This document shows, piece by piece, positions 1 to 9,013 of a stretch of 64,000 bases of DNA. The stretch's first letter is position 1. Every line of letters starts with the position of its first letter. The translations under genes and the position numbers were made by a program. The notes beneath the pieces were generated by a model. That model made no database searches. It worked only from the letters and a program-made list of their open reading frames with translations, and had not been told where the DNA came from. This stretch comes from Neisseria zalophi (lineage in GTDB: Bacteria > Pseudomonadota > Gammaproteobacteria > Burkholderiales > Neisseriaceae), in assembly GCF_008807015.1 (NCBI RefSeq), contig NZ_CP031700.1:1550001-1614000 (forward strand), given 5' to 3'.

Positions 1-23
1 TTTTAAAATTTTCATTACACACT

Positions 24-1418
24 ATGTCAAACGTATCTTCAACTGCACATCAAATTCTTGAGCACTCGGGTATTTTAAGTTTATTTGCCCGACAAAAATT
101 TACTTCACAACTATTGGAACGTAGCTTTAGTAGTACAGAGGGCTGGATTGAACTCGCCATTGTTGCCGGAATTATGATTTTGACTTTTTGGCTATCTGGC
201 TATCTGGCAAAAAAATACCCGCTTTCCGAATCAGGCAAATGGGGCTTTTTACATCATGTTGTACTACGCATCCTTTGGCCATTCATGATGCTGGTAACTT
301 CAATTATTGTACTATCCGCATGGAGCCTTTCAGGAAAAAGTGCTCTATGGTTACAGTTGCTGGCAATGGCTTCCAGATGGATGATTTTGATTCGGGTTGC
401 TTTAGCCATATTTCATGCCGCACTACCCAATAATAAAATGACAGATTGGTTAGAAAGATTTTTATCCGGTGCGCTTTGGTTAGCTTTTGTACTTTGGGTA
501 TCCAGTATCGATAAAATTATTATTAACGGATTAAAATCAATTGAATTCCCTATTGGTTCGTCTACTTTGAACCTCTACACAATACTTACAGGGCTAATAT
601 GGGTTATTGTTATTCTAGTGCTTGCATTATGGGCAGCACGTTTTATTGATGCCAGATTAATGGCCAGTACCCGCCTTGACATTAACCTACGTATCGTATT
701 ATCCAAAATAATCAAAACTGCAATGGTTATCTTATCGGTTTTGATTGCTCTGCCGTTAGTTGGTATTGATTTAACCGTGTTATCCGTATTCGGTGGTGCC
801 GTCGGTGTCGGTATCGGTTTCGGTTTGCAAAAAGTAGCCAGTAATTATATTTCCGGTTTTATTATTTTAGGAGACCGCTCAATCCGCCCCGGAGACCGTT
901 TAACCGTTGATGGTTTTACTGGTTATGTCACCAAAATCACTTCCCGCTTTGTCGTACTTAAAAGCCTTACCGGATCAGAAGCATTGATTCCGAATGAAAC
1001 TTTCGTAACATCTACTGTTATTAACGAGTCTTACAGTAGCAATTCTTTATGGCAGAATTTAGATGTCCAAGTGGCTTATTCAACCGATCTTACTCAGGCA
1101 ATGCAGATTTTAGAAGAGTGTGCCGCGGCACAAGATCGTGTAGACACCTCACCCGTTCCTAGAGCACTGGTATTGGGGTTTGGCGACAACGGCATTGATT
1201 TACGCATTGGTTTTTGGGTCAAAGATCCTGAAAACGGATTCTCTTTACTGTTTTCCAATATCTTATTTTCTATTTGGCAGCGATTTAACGAAGAAGGTAT
1301 TGAGTTTCCGTTCCCACAAAGGGAAGTACGTATTCTTAATGAATATCAAGCATTGGATGGTTCGGTTAATACTCAAGCATCTCAACCAATACAATCTGCT
1401 AACCATCCAGATGCCTAA
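24..1418 (+). CDS. MscS-family mechanosensitive channel
   Basis: Inner-membrane channel of the small-conductance mechanosensitive family, which releases solutes when membrane tension rises on hypo-osmotic shock. The 464-residue protein has several hydrophobic segments (about 40-60, 78-100, 112-132, 150-165, 185-205, 230-250). The pore helix at about 251-280 is rich in Gly and Ala and reads GAVGVGIGFGLQK. It is followed by the beta domain with IRPGD and the LIPNE signature near 321-325, both typical of MscS. The N-terminal extension makes it longer than E. coli MscS (286 aa), like the mid-sized MscS relatives. It lies 29 bases upstream of a Nudix gene in the same direction. The family call is firm; the exact paralogue is not assigned. 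Confidence 0.9.
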   Translation: MSNVSSTAHQILEHSGILSLFARQKFTSQLLERSFSSTEGWIELAIVAGIMILTFWLSGYLAKKYPLSESGKWGFLHHVVLRILWPFMMLVTSIIVLSAWSLSGKSALWLQLLAMASRWMILIRVALAIFHAALPNNKMTDWLERFLSGALWLAFVLWVSSIDKIIINGLKSIEFPIGSSTLNLYTILTGLIWVIVILVLALWAARFIDARLMASTRLDINLRIVLSKIIKTAMVILSVLIALPLVGIDLTVLSVFGGAVGVGIGFGLQKVASNYISGFIILGDRSIRPGDRLTVDGFTGYVTKITSRFVVLKSLTGSEALIPNETFVTSTVINESYSSNSLWQNLDVQVAYSTDLTQAMQILEECAAAQDRVDTSPVPRALVLGFGDNGIDLRIGFWVKDPENGFSLLFSNILFSIWQRFNEEGIEFPFPQREVRILNEYQALDGSVNTQASQPIQSANHPDA

Positions 1419-1447
1419 CCCAACCTGAGAAATATTGGTTAAATATC

Positions 1448-1897
1448 ATGTCTCAAAAACCATTAAAACAACCTATCTCGGTATTGGTTGTTTTGCATGA
1501 CGGTAATGGCAATATACTACTTATTAAACGGGCGGATTACCAAAACTTTTGGCAATCCGTTACCGGTAGTATAGAACCTGATGAGCAGCTTATTGAAACG
1601 GCTATTCGAGAAGTCTATGAAGAAACAGGCATTCTATTGCCAGATACTCAAATAATAGACTGGAACGAAAGCAGCCAATATGAGATTTACCAGCATTGGC
1701 GGCACCGTTATCCTGAAGGGGTGACGCACAATACGGAACATGTGTTTTCTGCAAAAATAAGTCGTAATAGCCCGATTAAGCTTAACCCTAAAGAGCATAC
1801 AGCTTATGATTGGATGCCCGTCAAAGAAGCCGCAGATAAAGTATTTTCACCTTCTAATAAAATGGCTATTTTAAATTTGCATAAGCATTTGTTTTAA
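1448..1897 (+). CDS. nudB: Dihydroneopterin triphosphate diphosphatase (Nudix)
   Basis: Nudix hydrolase of 149 residues. The complete Nudix box runs from G40 to about I62 (GSIEPDE, then REVYEE at 54-59, then TGI). NudB removes pyrophosphate from 7,8-dihydroneopterin triphosphate in folate synthesis. The length, the N-terminal SVLVVLHDGNGNILLIKRA strand and the WRHRYPEG stretch fit NudB better than MutT or RppH. The gene follows the MscS gene closely, but no functional link is evident. The Nudix family is certain; the NudB substrate is inferred from overall resemblance. Confidence 0.85.
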   Translation: MSQKPLKQPISVLVVLHDGNGNILLIKRADYQNFWQSVTGSIEPDEQLIETAIREVYEETGILLPDTQIIDWNESSQYEIYQHWRHRYPEGVTHNTEHVFSAKISRNSPIKLNPKEHTAYDWMPVKEAADKVFSPSNKMAILNLHKHLF

Positions 1898-1965
1898 TAT
1901 TCGTTTTATAGGATAATTTTAAAAAATGTAAACCCCTACGGTATTTTGAACCATTTTTAAGAGCT

Positions 1966-2469
1966 ATGAGCCAATATTTTACTTTATTTCAACTTGAAGA
2001 GCGTTTCGATATTGACGTTTCAACGCTTGAACAAACCTATCACGCGCTTGCAGCCCGCTTCCATCCGGATAAATTTGCAGCGGCATCCACTTTCGATCAA
2101 AAACAAGCCATGATGATGGCATCAACAATTAATGAAGCCTACCGTATTTTAAGAAATCCAACTGACAGAGCCGCCTATTTGCTCCAACAAAAAGGGATAG
2201 ATGCTGATGCACCGGAACATACCTCTTATGCACCTGAATTCCTGATGCAACAGATGGAATGGCGGGAAACACTAGAAGAAGCACGGGCAGAAAAAAATCA
2301 AACCCGTCTAAATGACCTTCAAACAGAAATCGCAACAGCACAACAAAAGTTATATAACTTACTTAAAACTGCTTTTATTGAAGAGCAATATGACGATGCA
2401 GCCAAATATGTCAGACAAAGTCGATTTTTAGATAAATTGTATAATGAAATACAAATTGCCTTATCTTAA
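1966..2469 (+). CDS. hscB: Fe-S cluster assembly co-chaperone HscB
   Basis: J-domain co-chaperone (Hsc20) that brings the scaffold IscU to HscA for iron-sulfur cluster transfer in the cytoplasm. The 167-residue length is normal for HscB. The N-terminal J domain carries HPD at residues 33-35, needed to stimulate HscA ATPase. The C-terminal three-helix domain that binds IscU follows (about 90-167), with the ERRETLEEAR-like charged helix. No isc genes sit beside it here, so in this genome hscB stands apart from hscA and iscU, at least within the window. Confidence 0.93.
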   Translation: MSQYFTLFQLEERFDIDVSTLEQTYHALAARFHPDKFAAASTFDQKQAMMMASTINEAYRILRNPTDRAAYLLQQKGIDADAPEHTSYAPEFLMQQMEWRETLEEARAEKNQTRLNDLQTEIATAQQKLYNLLKTAFIEEQYDDAAKYVRQSRFLDKLYNEIQIALS

Positions 2470-2645
2470 TCAAACAAGTTGTAAAAAGTATTATAAATAT
2501 ATTATAAATCAGGTAAACTTATACTAACCATATTATTACAAATCCAATACTGGAATTTCACCAATTTTAAATTAATTATAAAATTCAATAATTTTGCAGT
2601 TATTTTGATTAACCTGATACATTTAATTTTAATACAGTGGAAAAA

Positions 2646-3302
2646 ATGAAACGGATTACTTTACTGATTACTGCCGCACTCGCTTTGTCGGCCTGCAATA
2701 TATATCAAGATGAAAGTCGGCAAAGCCGCATTCTTCGTTTTGCAGCAGCACACCCAATTGCAGCACAAGCCATTGGTTTGAAAAATGAAAAATCCTCTAA
2801 TATTACCAGCATTTCTACTCGTATCTCGACCCGAATCGGCTTAGACGATCAAGCAAACGGTGGAGGACGGGGTACACAGGTAAACGCCTTTCGCCATACA
2901 CTTTGGCAGGCAGCAATTTCTTCTCAATTCGGTCCAGAAATTGCAGAAGAAATTGGTAATGCCTATGAAACGGATCCTTCCGTACGAGAAGTTAAAGTCA
3001 AATACTTTAGCCGTTTCGCCGCGGATCAAGCCGTGGATTTACGGAATAATCGTATTGGCAGATTCATTGGAATATCTAATCCAGATGCTGATATAAAAAC
3101 ACTGTCGCAAATCATATTAAAAAGATTTTATGAAGACGGTTTATGGACAGCTAAGCTCATTAACGAAAATGGTCGGAGCTCTTGGCGTATTAGCTTAACA
3201 AAACTAAAACGAAATGAGTATGAAGCCGCTTTAAATAAATTAAAAAAATTGGATAATGATGGTTTTACAGAAGATGAGCAACAAAGCGGATTGATACAAT
3301 AA
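2646..3302 (+). CDS. Putative lipoprotein, function unknown
   Basis: A 218-residue predicted lipoprotein. The signal peptide ends in the lipobox LSAC with the lipidated cysteine at residue 17. I prefer the ATG at 2646 over an in-frame GTG nine bases upstream, because it gives a standard signal peptide. The mature part contains NAFRHTLWQAAIS followed by a conserved-looking FG...A..IGNAYE stretch. This recalls the DUF6973-type core, in which an Arg-His pair and an acidic residue recur, but the match is by eye. It is likely anchored in the envelope. It has its own spacer on both sides, and the function is unknown. Confidence 0.75.
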   Translation: MKRITLLITAALALSACNIYQDESRQSRILRFAAAHPIAAQAIGLKNEKSSNITSISTRISTRIGLDDQANGGGRGTQVNAFRHTLWQAAISSQFGPEIAEEIGNAYETDPSVREVKVKYFSRFAADQAVDLRNNRIGRFIGISNPDADIKTLSQIILKRFYEDGLWTAKLINENGRSSWRISLTKLKRNEYEAALNKLKKLDNDGFTEDEQQSGLIQ

Positions 3303-3360
3303 ACTTTGCCGATACCCGACATAAAATATTAATAGTGTTTTAAAACAGCAAGGAGTTATC

Positions 3361-4314
3361 ATGAGCACAAAGCCAAGGCTAATTATCGATACCGATCCCG
3401 GTCAAGATGATGCTGCTGCTATTCTTATGGCACACGGACTGGCAAAGCGTGGTCTGATAGACTTTATTGCACTAACAGTAGTGGCAGGGAATGTTGACTT
3501 ACACCATACGGCAACCAATGCCAGAATTATCTGTGATTGGGCGGGTGAAAAAAATTTTCCTGTTTATGCAGGTGCTATCAAACCGCTATTGCGTCCCTTA
3601 GTAACCGCCGAAGAAGTACACGGAAAAACGGGACTGGATGGTGTTGAATTACATGATCCCGAATGTCCGTTGCAACCCGTCCATGCTGTTCCTTTTCTCA
3701 TAGATACCTTACGCAAAGCAGATGATGCCAGTATTACTATCTGCCCTATCGGCCCGTTAACCAATATCGCTCAAGCCTTAACGCTTGCTCCCGATATCGT
3801 TCGTGCTGTTAAAAATATCGTTTTAATGGGTGGTAATTATTTTGAAGCCGGCAATATTACCCCCGCAGCCGAATTTAATTTTTATGTCGATCCCCATGCC
3901 GCCCAAATCGTATTACAAAGTGGCGTGCCTATTACTATTTTACCCTTAGATGTTACTCATAAAGCCTGTATTACGACAAAGCGTATGGATGTTTTACGCC
4001 AACAGGATAATATTAACGGTTCCCGTTTGGCCGACATATTGCAAAGTTATGAACGCTTTGATATACAAAAATTCGGCCTTGACGGCGGGCCTTTGCATGA
4101 CCCGTGTGCCATTACTTGTGCGGTCTTTCCTGAAATGTTTAGTGGTAAAAATTGTCATGTTGCTGTTGAAACACAAAGTGAGCTAACAATGGGAGCATGT
4201 GTTGTTGATTGGTGGAACAGCACCGGAAAATCTGCCAATGCCTATTGGGTAACACAAGTTGATGCAGATAAAATGTTTGCTGAATTAGCCGAATCTATTC
4301 GATATCTTCCCTAA
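3361..4314 (+). CDS. Inosine-uridine nucleoside hydrolase family protein
   Basis: Hydrolyses the N-glycosidic bond of ribonucleosides, releasing base and ribose. The family fingerprint DTDPGQDD lies at residues 10-17 and supplies the Ca2+ and ribose ligands. The distal LPLDVTHKA and LHDPCAI motifs complete the active site. The 317-residue length is normal. A clear AAGGAG ribosome site precedes the ATG. The sequence does not tell whether purine or pyrimidine nucleosides are preferred (IunH, RihA, RihB and RihC all share these motifs), so no symbol is given. Confidence 0.9.
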   Translation: MSTKPRLIIDTDPGQDDAAAILMAHGLAKRGLIDFIALTVVAGNVDLHHTATNARIICDWAGEKNFPVYAGAIKPLLRPLVTAEEVHGKTGLDGVELHDPECPLQPVHAVPFLIDTLRKADDASITICPIGPLTNIAQALTLAPDIVRAVKNIVLMGGNYFEAGNITPAAEFNFYVDPHAAQIVLQSGVPITILPLDVTHKACITTKRMDVLRQQDNINGSRLADILQSYERFDIQKFGLDGGPLHDPCAITCAVFPEMFSGKNCHVAVETQSELTMGACVVDWWNSTGKSANAYWVTQVDADKMFAELAESIRYLP

Positions 4315-4498
4315 TGGATAGTTTGCATACCGTAATTAAATGGCCTCTTTATTAAAATATCACCATTTTAAAATCTTGTTTTATGCCAAAAAACTGGTGA
4401 TAATATTACGCTTTAAAAATAATCGACTGAAGTTTAATTCTAGCTCTACTATATCAAACTGTTATAACTCAAAAATTTAAAAAAGAAAGCACGAAACA

Positions 4499-5716
4499 AT
4501 GGCGTTAATCGTACAAAAATACGGTGGTACTTCAGTAGGTTCTGCCGAACGAATTAAAAATGTAGCCAACCGTGTTGCCAAAGCCCATGCCGAAGGGCAT
4601 GACGTAGTTGTGGTGGTCTCAGCCATGAGTGGTGAAACCAACCGTCTGGTAGCATTGGCACATGAAATGCAAGATTTCCCCGATCCACGTGAATTAGACG
4701 TGGTTCTTTCTACTGGCGAACAAGTGACTATCGGCTTATTGGCCATGGCTTTAAAAAATATCGGCGTACCGGCCAAAAGCTATACAGGCTGGCAAGTTGC
4801 CGTTAAAACCGACAATGCCCACACGAAATCCCGTATTGAAGAAATCGATGACGAAGCAATGCGAAGTGATTTGAAAGAAGGTAAAGTAGTTATCGTTGCC
4901 GGTTTCCAAGGTGTAAATAGTCAAGGTGATATCACCACATTAGGACGAGGTGGTTCCGATACTTCGGCCGTAGCTCTAGCTGCCGCATTGAAAGCGGATG
5001 AATGCCAAATTTACACCGACGTTGACGGTGTTTATACCACCGACCCACGTGTTGTTCCCGAAGCCCGCCGCCTTGACACGGTTACTTTTGAAGAAATGTT
5101 GGAATTGGCGAGTTTGGGCTCAAAAGTTTTACAGATCCGTTCGGTAGAATTTGCCGGTAAATACAAAGTACGCCTGCGCGTTTTAAGCAGCCTTCAGGAA
5201 GGCGGCGAAGGTACACTAATCACCTTTGAAGAGGATAATAATATGGAAAGAGCTGCCATCTCCGGTATTGCATTTGATAAAAACCAAGCACGTGTTAACG
5301 TACGCGGAGTTCCCGACAAACCAGGCGTTGCTTATCAAATTTTAGGTGCGGTTGCAGAAGCGAATATTGAAGTGGACATGATTATTCAAAATGTTGGTGC
5401 GGAAGGAACGACCGACTTCTCGTTTACCGTACCAAGAGGTGAATATAAACCGGTATTAGACCTTCTTAATGGTCTAAGAGACAGCATTGGTGCCGCTGAA
5501 ATAGATGGTGACGATACCGTATGTAAAGTTTCCATTGTTGGCTTGGGTATGCGCTCTCATGTTGGTGTTGCATCCAAAATGTTCCGCACACTGGCTGAAG
5601 AAGGTATCAATATTCAAATGATTTCCACATCCGAAATCAAAGTTTCCGTATTGATTGATGAAAAATATATGGAATTGGCTACCCGTGTGCTGCATAAAGC
5701 ATTTGATTTAGCTTAA
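4499..5716 (+). CDS. lysC: Aspartate kinase
   Basis: Phosphorylates aspartate, the first step towards lysine, meso-diaminopimelate, threonine and methionine. The 405-residue protein starts with the aspartokinase signature KYGGTSVGS (7-15). The kinase core follows, including GRGGSDTSAVALAAAL, with the TDVDGVYTTDPR loop. Two C-terminal ACT domains (about 265-405) normally mediate feedback inhibition by lysine and/or threonine. It is monofunctional, without a homoserine dehydrogenase domain. It is the last core gene before the accessory patch; its stop is followed by a DUS and then IS debris. Confidence 0.95.
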   Translation: MALIVQKYGGTSVGSAERIKNVANRVAKAHAEGHDVVVVVSAMSGETNRLVALAHEMQDFPDPRELDVVLSTGEQVTIGLLAMALKNIGVPAKSYTGWQVAVKTDNAHTKSRIEEIDDEAMRSDLKEGKVVIVAGFQGVNSQGDITTLGRGGSDTSAVALAAALKADECQIYTDVDGVYTTDPRVVPEARRLDTVTFEEMLELASLGSKVLQIRSVEFAGKYKVRLRVLSSLQEGGEGTLITFEEDNNMERAAISGIAFDKNQARVNVRGVPDKPGVAYQILGAVAEANIEVDMIIQNVGAEGTTDFSFTVPRGEYKPVLDLLNGLRDSIGAAEIDGDDTVCKVSIVGLGMRSHVGVASKMFRTLAEEGINIQMISTSEIKVSVLIDEKYMELATRVLHKAFDLA

Positions 5717-5755
5717 AGCCAAGTTTAATATTAAAAAACAAGGCCGTCTGAAAAT

Positions 5756-5845
5756 TGAACTGCACCCCAAAAGTTGGACTTCTCCAACCCATTAAGGTGC
5801 AGTTTTCTTATGAGCAAATATACATTCAAATTTAGAAAGTTTTTA
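5756..5845 (+). mobile_element. Left-end remnant of an IS3-family element
   Basis: The terminal repeat beginning TGAACTGCACCCCAAAAG and the first codons of the upstream transposase frame (ATGAGCAAATATACATT, start at 5810) match, in reverse, the end found at 16820-16900. Homology fades after about 5826, so only the first 70-90 bases of the element survive. It lies directly against the DUS after lysC. Confidence 0.8.
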
Positions 5846-6009
5846 GTTAGTTGTACATCTCTCAACACATTTTTATGCGTCAAATTTCGTTAATAGTATA
5901 TTTTTGTAAAGGTCTCTTCCAGCGCAAAAAATTTCAGCAGTTTTTCTGAGTAGATTTTCTTAATTTGCAACGAGTTATCTTCATCTTTTGAGTCTAACTT
6001 GTTTACTAA

Positions 6010-6210
6010 TCTACGTTAGCCCAAAATTCTATTATTCAGCAACTTGCTAACGAATTGAATACCACGGTTAGAGCCCCTAATCAATATTTATGGTATTACA
6101 GCAATGGGAAATTGGTCCCAATAGGTATGAAAACAGATGGGAGTCAAGATACCAATCAACCTGGAATTATGAGAAGTTTTAACCCACAAAAAATAAATAG
6201 ATACAAGTAA
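6010..6210 (+). pseudogene. Displaced C-terminal fragment of a polymorphic toxin
   Basis: Open frame of 66 codons without its own start, ending at the TAA at 6208. It contains QQLANELNTTVRAPNQYLWY and then a Lys/Gly-rich tail. Such an LANEL...APN..LW...G block is seen near the end of C-terminal toxin domains of Rhs/CdiA-type proteins. It sits 12 bases before a small secreted-protein gene in the immunity position. I interpret it as an orphan toxin tip left by cassette exchange; the toxin activity is not identified. Confidence 0.5.
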
Positions 6211-6222
6211 AAGGATTGTAAA

Positions 6223-6678
6223 ATGAAATATTTACTATTTTTACTGCTGATAAATATTACTTTTAATAGCGTATCTGCTCAAAACGAACACCAATTCTCA
6301 AATGACAAGGATACTATTAAAATGTCTACCCCTATATCAACTGGAAGTATCTATTTTTTAGATAAAAAAACACAAGTAAAATTGAAAAAACTAGCAGAAA
6401 AAGGAGATATCAATGCTGCCTTCCAACTATCTCAATACTTCACTTTAATTAATAAAAATAATGATGAAGCACTTAAATATTTACTTATTGGCGCCAGAAA
6501 TGGAGATGTACGTGCACAATACAGAGTTTCTCAGAGTTTTTTTAATAAGAAGTTATATAAAGAAGCTTTATTTTGGGCCCAGGAAGCTAAAAAAAACGGC
6601 ATTTCAAATTTAGACGAATTTATTGATCCGGATGAATTTATTGATGAAATAAAGTCAGAAATGAACAATCAAATATAG
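6223..6678 (+). CDS. Small exported Sel1-like protein, candidate immunity protein
   Basis: A 151-residue protein with a cleavable-looking signal peptide (hydrophobic 3-18, ending SVSAQ). After it comes a helical region with Sel1/TPR-like repeats: LKKLAEKGDINAAFQLSQYF, then YLLIGARNGDVRAQYRVSQSFF, then the ALFWAQEAKKNGI helix. It has low GC like the rest of the patch and a good AAAGGA ribosome site. Its place directly after a toxin C-terminal fragment is the usual place of an immunity gene, so protection against that toxin is inferred from context only. Sel1-like proteins also have many other roles. Confidence 0.6.
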   Translation: MKYLLFLLLINITFNSVSAQNEHQFSNDKDTIKMSTPISTGSIYFLDKKTQVKLKKLAEKGDINAAFQLSQYFTLINKNNDEALKYLLIGARNGDVRAQYRVSQSFFNKKLYKEALFWAQEAKKNGISNLDEFIDPDEFIDEIKSEMNNQI

Positions 6679-6745
6679 TTGTAAGCATAAATAAAAGAGT
6701 TAAATCAATCATTATATGTAGAAAATTGCTGTGTAGTTTACACAT

Positions 6746-6811
6746 TGGGTTGATAAAATAAGCCTCTAATACTTCAAAAGGCGTCAGCCCTTTAAGTGTT
6801 ACATATCGATC
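6746..6811 (-). mobile_element. Possible C-terminal scrap of a DDE transposase
   Basis: Read on the minus strand, this stretch encodes RYVTLKGLTPFEVLEAYF, resembling the very end of integrase-core transposases (R-Y-x-x-L...TP.E.LEA.F). No other part of such an element is visible. Tentative. Confidence 0.3.
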
Positions 6812-7398
6812 GTTACCGCCTCGACTACGACTGCCACCGCCAACCCCACTCTGCAAAACAACAGCAAACTAAACAATGTGTACGACAAAATCGGCAGACG
6901 CTTAAGCAAAGAAAGAACCGACAAAGACGCGTTACAATCCACCCATCCGAAGCGCACTCATTTTGTTTGGGATAGCAGCTGCCTGTTACAGGAATACATC
7001 TATAAAGGCAACTATACCTACATTTACACCGACCAAAATTCCTACGAACCTTTAGCACAGTTATTCTTTAACAATCAAGATGAGCAGCAATACCTAGCCT
7101 ATTTCCATAACGACAAAATCGGTATTCCTAGAGAAATGACAGGTCAGTTCGGTAATCTGTTATGGTATGGCAATACACCGCCTGGGGTAAACTTAATAAA
7201 GACGAACGGGTTTATCCACTCGTACATCAACTGTTTAGGCTTCAGAACCAGTATTGGGAACTATTATTGCTCATCAACAAATATTTTTTGGTAATCATAC
7301 AGCCACATCAGACCTTTCAAAAACTGAAAATTATGGTTGGTTTGATATATGAAGTAAAAGATGATAATTTATTAAGAGAAATCATTAATGAAAATTAG
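6802..7398 (+). pseudogene. rhs core fragment, frameshifted
   Basis: Remnant of an Rhs/YD-repeat polymorphic toxin. One frame gives YRLDYDCHRQP (about 6802-6850). A second (about 6850-7180) gives YDKIGRRLSKE, then FVWDSSCLLQEY, YTYIYTDQNSYEPLAQ and YLAYFHNDKIGIPREMT, the typical last YD repeats before the hypervariable tip. A third (7162 onward) gives YTAWGKLNKDERVYP and FRLQNQYWE. So there are probably two frameshifts. The usual G-L-x-Y-N-x-x-R-Y-Y-D-P / DPIGL core end is missing. A short foreign tail follows the break point. It cannot make an intact protein and is a decayed cassette donor or former rhs gene end. Confidence 0.75.
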
Positions 7399-7483
7399 AA
7401 AAATGATAAATATAGTTTATTTATAAGTAATTGCCAACAATGAGTAAATAAAGTAATGGAAGCATACAAAGTGGAGAGAAGCA

Positions 7484-8098
7484 ATGCTTATACTTATATT
7501 TGTATTATTAATAACTATTCTATTAATAATATATTTACTTAATAAAATATATTTTTTAATTATTATATTTTTATTGGCTATTGTTTTTGGTATTTTTTAC
7601 ACATCAAATTATAGAGATATAAATGGATTAACTTGGCTATTAATAGATGGTACAACTTATAAACAAAAAGTATCTAGTAACTTTAAATTCAAAAATAAAA
7701 ATTTAATAGCCATTGAATTCAATCGAAATATTATATATCAATTAAAATTTGAACTTTATCCATATAAATCAAATAAGAAAGATATTATAGAATTTGAAAA
7801 TATGATGAAACATATAAAAAATACAAAAATATATATGTATACAAAAAATTCTAATCAAATATATAAAAGTTTTCATCTGTATCAAAGTCAAAATACCTCA
7901 TGGAGTGCCGGGACAGTTATTTATCAAGATGACTCCCGTCAGCCATTTGTTATTGGTTTTGAATCTGAAAGTTTTTTTATACCACCCTCATTAAAACAAC
8001 AAAAAATTTATTTTAAGTTTGATATCAACAATAAAGAGGTATTAAATTATTTAAATAACAACAAAATAAAATTATCTATTATTCAAAAATCTTTATAG
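7484..8098 (+). CDS. Hypothetical membrane-anchored protein, candidate immunity protein
   Basis: A 204-residue protein of very AT-rich sequence. Two adjoining hydrophobic helices at the N-terminus (about 1-19 and 25-42) anchor it in the inner membrane. The remaining ~160 residues are polar and rich in Lys, Asn, Ile and Tyr, with the tract SWSAGTVIYQDDSRQPFVIG near 140-160. A GGAGAG ribosome site lies before the ATG. It follows the rhs pseudogene, so an immunity role is plausible by position, but no family was recognised. Confidence 0.5.
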   Translation: MLILIFVLLITILLIIYLLNKIYFLIIIFLLAIVFGIFYTSNYRDINGLTWLLIDGTTYKQKVSSNFKFKNKNLIAIEFNRNIIYQLKFELYPYKSNKKDIIEFENMMKHIKNTKIYMYTKNSNQIYKSFHLYQSQNTSWSAGTVIYQDDSRQPFVIGFESESFFIPPSLKQQKIYFKFDINNKEVLNYLNNNKIKLSIIQKSL

Positions 8099-8149
8099 TA
8101 GTTAATAAAAAACCTAAGCATAAAATCCTAAGGTAGTATACAGAACCAC

Positions 8150-8207
8150 AAGCACGTACGAGTTATCTCTCTCAAGGCAGTCTGAAACAAACCAACCCTT
8201 TCAGACG
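8150..8207 (+). repeat. Cassette-end degenerate repeat, copy A
   Basis: Core AAGCACGTACGAGTTATC followed by CTCTCAAGGCAGTCTGAAAC, which includes a one-base variant of the DUS. It is related to the copies at 8862-8925 and 9328-9392. Each copy lies just after a putative immunity gene. Confidence 0.55.
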
Positions 8208-8306
8208 GCCTCCTTTACAGCATTTACAACAGTACCGGCAGACCGTTTCAGCTAAACCTTCCATTCATCTGCCTCAACAACAGAGAGTATTCAAGCCATG
8301 CTTTAA
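8208..8306. other. Gene-free stretch with one DUS
   Basis: Contains one DUS in reverse orientation (8205-8217) and otherwise no open frame, repeat or RNA signal that I can support. It may be older cassette debris. Confidence 0.4.
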
Positions 8307-8444
8307 TATAAAATGCAAGATAGAGGAGTTATCCCTTATTTTATAGAAAACACAATTAAAACAGCTACCAAAAACCCTATTAGAGATGATTCAACCATTC
8401 ATTATGATAAAATCAACAAAATTATGGTAGTTACCAATAAATAA
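8307..8444 (+). pseudogene. Displaced toxin C-terminal fragment
   Basis: A short open frame with an ATG at 8313 and a stop at 8442. It encodes QDRGVIPYFIENTIKTATKN and then IHYDKINKIMVVTNK. The pattern RGI....VENTIK.G....YYD..N...V is common at the end of small RNase-like (RelE/colicin-fold) toxin tips of Rhs and related proteins. It precedes a small gene by 15 bases. It is probably an orphan toxin tip. The RNase assignment is tentative. Confidence 0.5.
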
Positions 8445-8459
8445 AAGATAAGGTTATAA

Positions 8460-8792
8460 TTGTTATACATAAAAGTAAATAATATGGTATTTGTTATAGA
8501 TAAATTTTTAACTGAAGCAAATAAAGCTAGTGAAAATCTTTTTTTATTTGCATCTTTTGTAAATAATACAGAATTTTTAATGAATTATATTGAGCGTAAA
8601 TATTTAAAAAATATTGACACAGATAAATATAAAAATTGCTGGGATGAGTTAGAAATTTTAAACGCATTAGCTTTGTCAGATTGGGAGGATGATGGAAAGC
8701 CTACTGACTGGCATAAGAAGTGGAAAAAATATTATCAAAAAGATGCAAAAAGTTTAATTTGTAATTTATTGAATATACTACATATGAATTAA
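8460..8792 (+). CDS. Small hypothetical protein, candidate immunity protein
   Basis: A 110-residue cytoplasmic protein without a signal peptide or membrane helix. The frame opens with TTG at 8460, about ten bases after a TAAGG ribosome site. An ATG at 8484 would give 102 residues (MVFVIDKFLT...). The middle is acidic (KNCWDELEILNALALSDWED), ending in a Trp/Lys-rich helix. It directly follows the toxin fragment at 8307-8444, in the immunity position. No named immunity family was recognised. Confidence 0.5.
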   Translation: MLYIKVNNMVFVIDKFLTEANKASENLFLFASFVNNTEFLMNYIERKYLKNIDTDKYKNCWDELEILNALALSDWEDDGKPTDWHKKWKKYYQKDAKSLICNLLNILHMN

Positions 8793-8861
8793 TGAATAAT
8801 TTTTCTAAGCCTGACAATATAAGCAAAACTTAAGTAAGCCTTAATTTGTATATAACCCTAC

Positions 8862-8925
8862 AGGTAATCGGGCATTTCAAGTACGTATATGTTATTCGCT
8901 CTCAATTCTACCCTTTCAGATGATC
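8862..8925 (+). repeat. Cassette-end degenerate repeat, copy B
   Basis: Aligns with copy C over CTACAGGTAATCGGGCATTT and AAGTACGTATATGTTATTCG, ending in a decayed DUS (TTTCAGATGATCTC). It lies after the 8460-8792 gene. Confidence 0.5.
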
Positions 8926-8942
8926 TCATATTTTATATAGCC

Positions 8943-9011
8943 TATAAAAATAATAATAAAGAAACCACTGGGGAAACTGGAAAAACTGATTCATATATAG
9001 GAAAAGGTTAA
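8943..9011 (+). pseudogene. Very short displaced toxin tail
   Basis: About 22 codons in one open frame ending TDSYIGKG at the TAA at 9009, three bases before the next start. It lies in the same relation to the Imm40-like gene as the other toxin scraps to theirs, so it is read as the last residues of a former toxin. The length alone is weak evidence. Confidence 0.35.
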
Positions 9012-9013
9012 AA

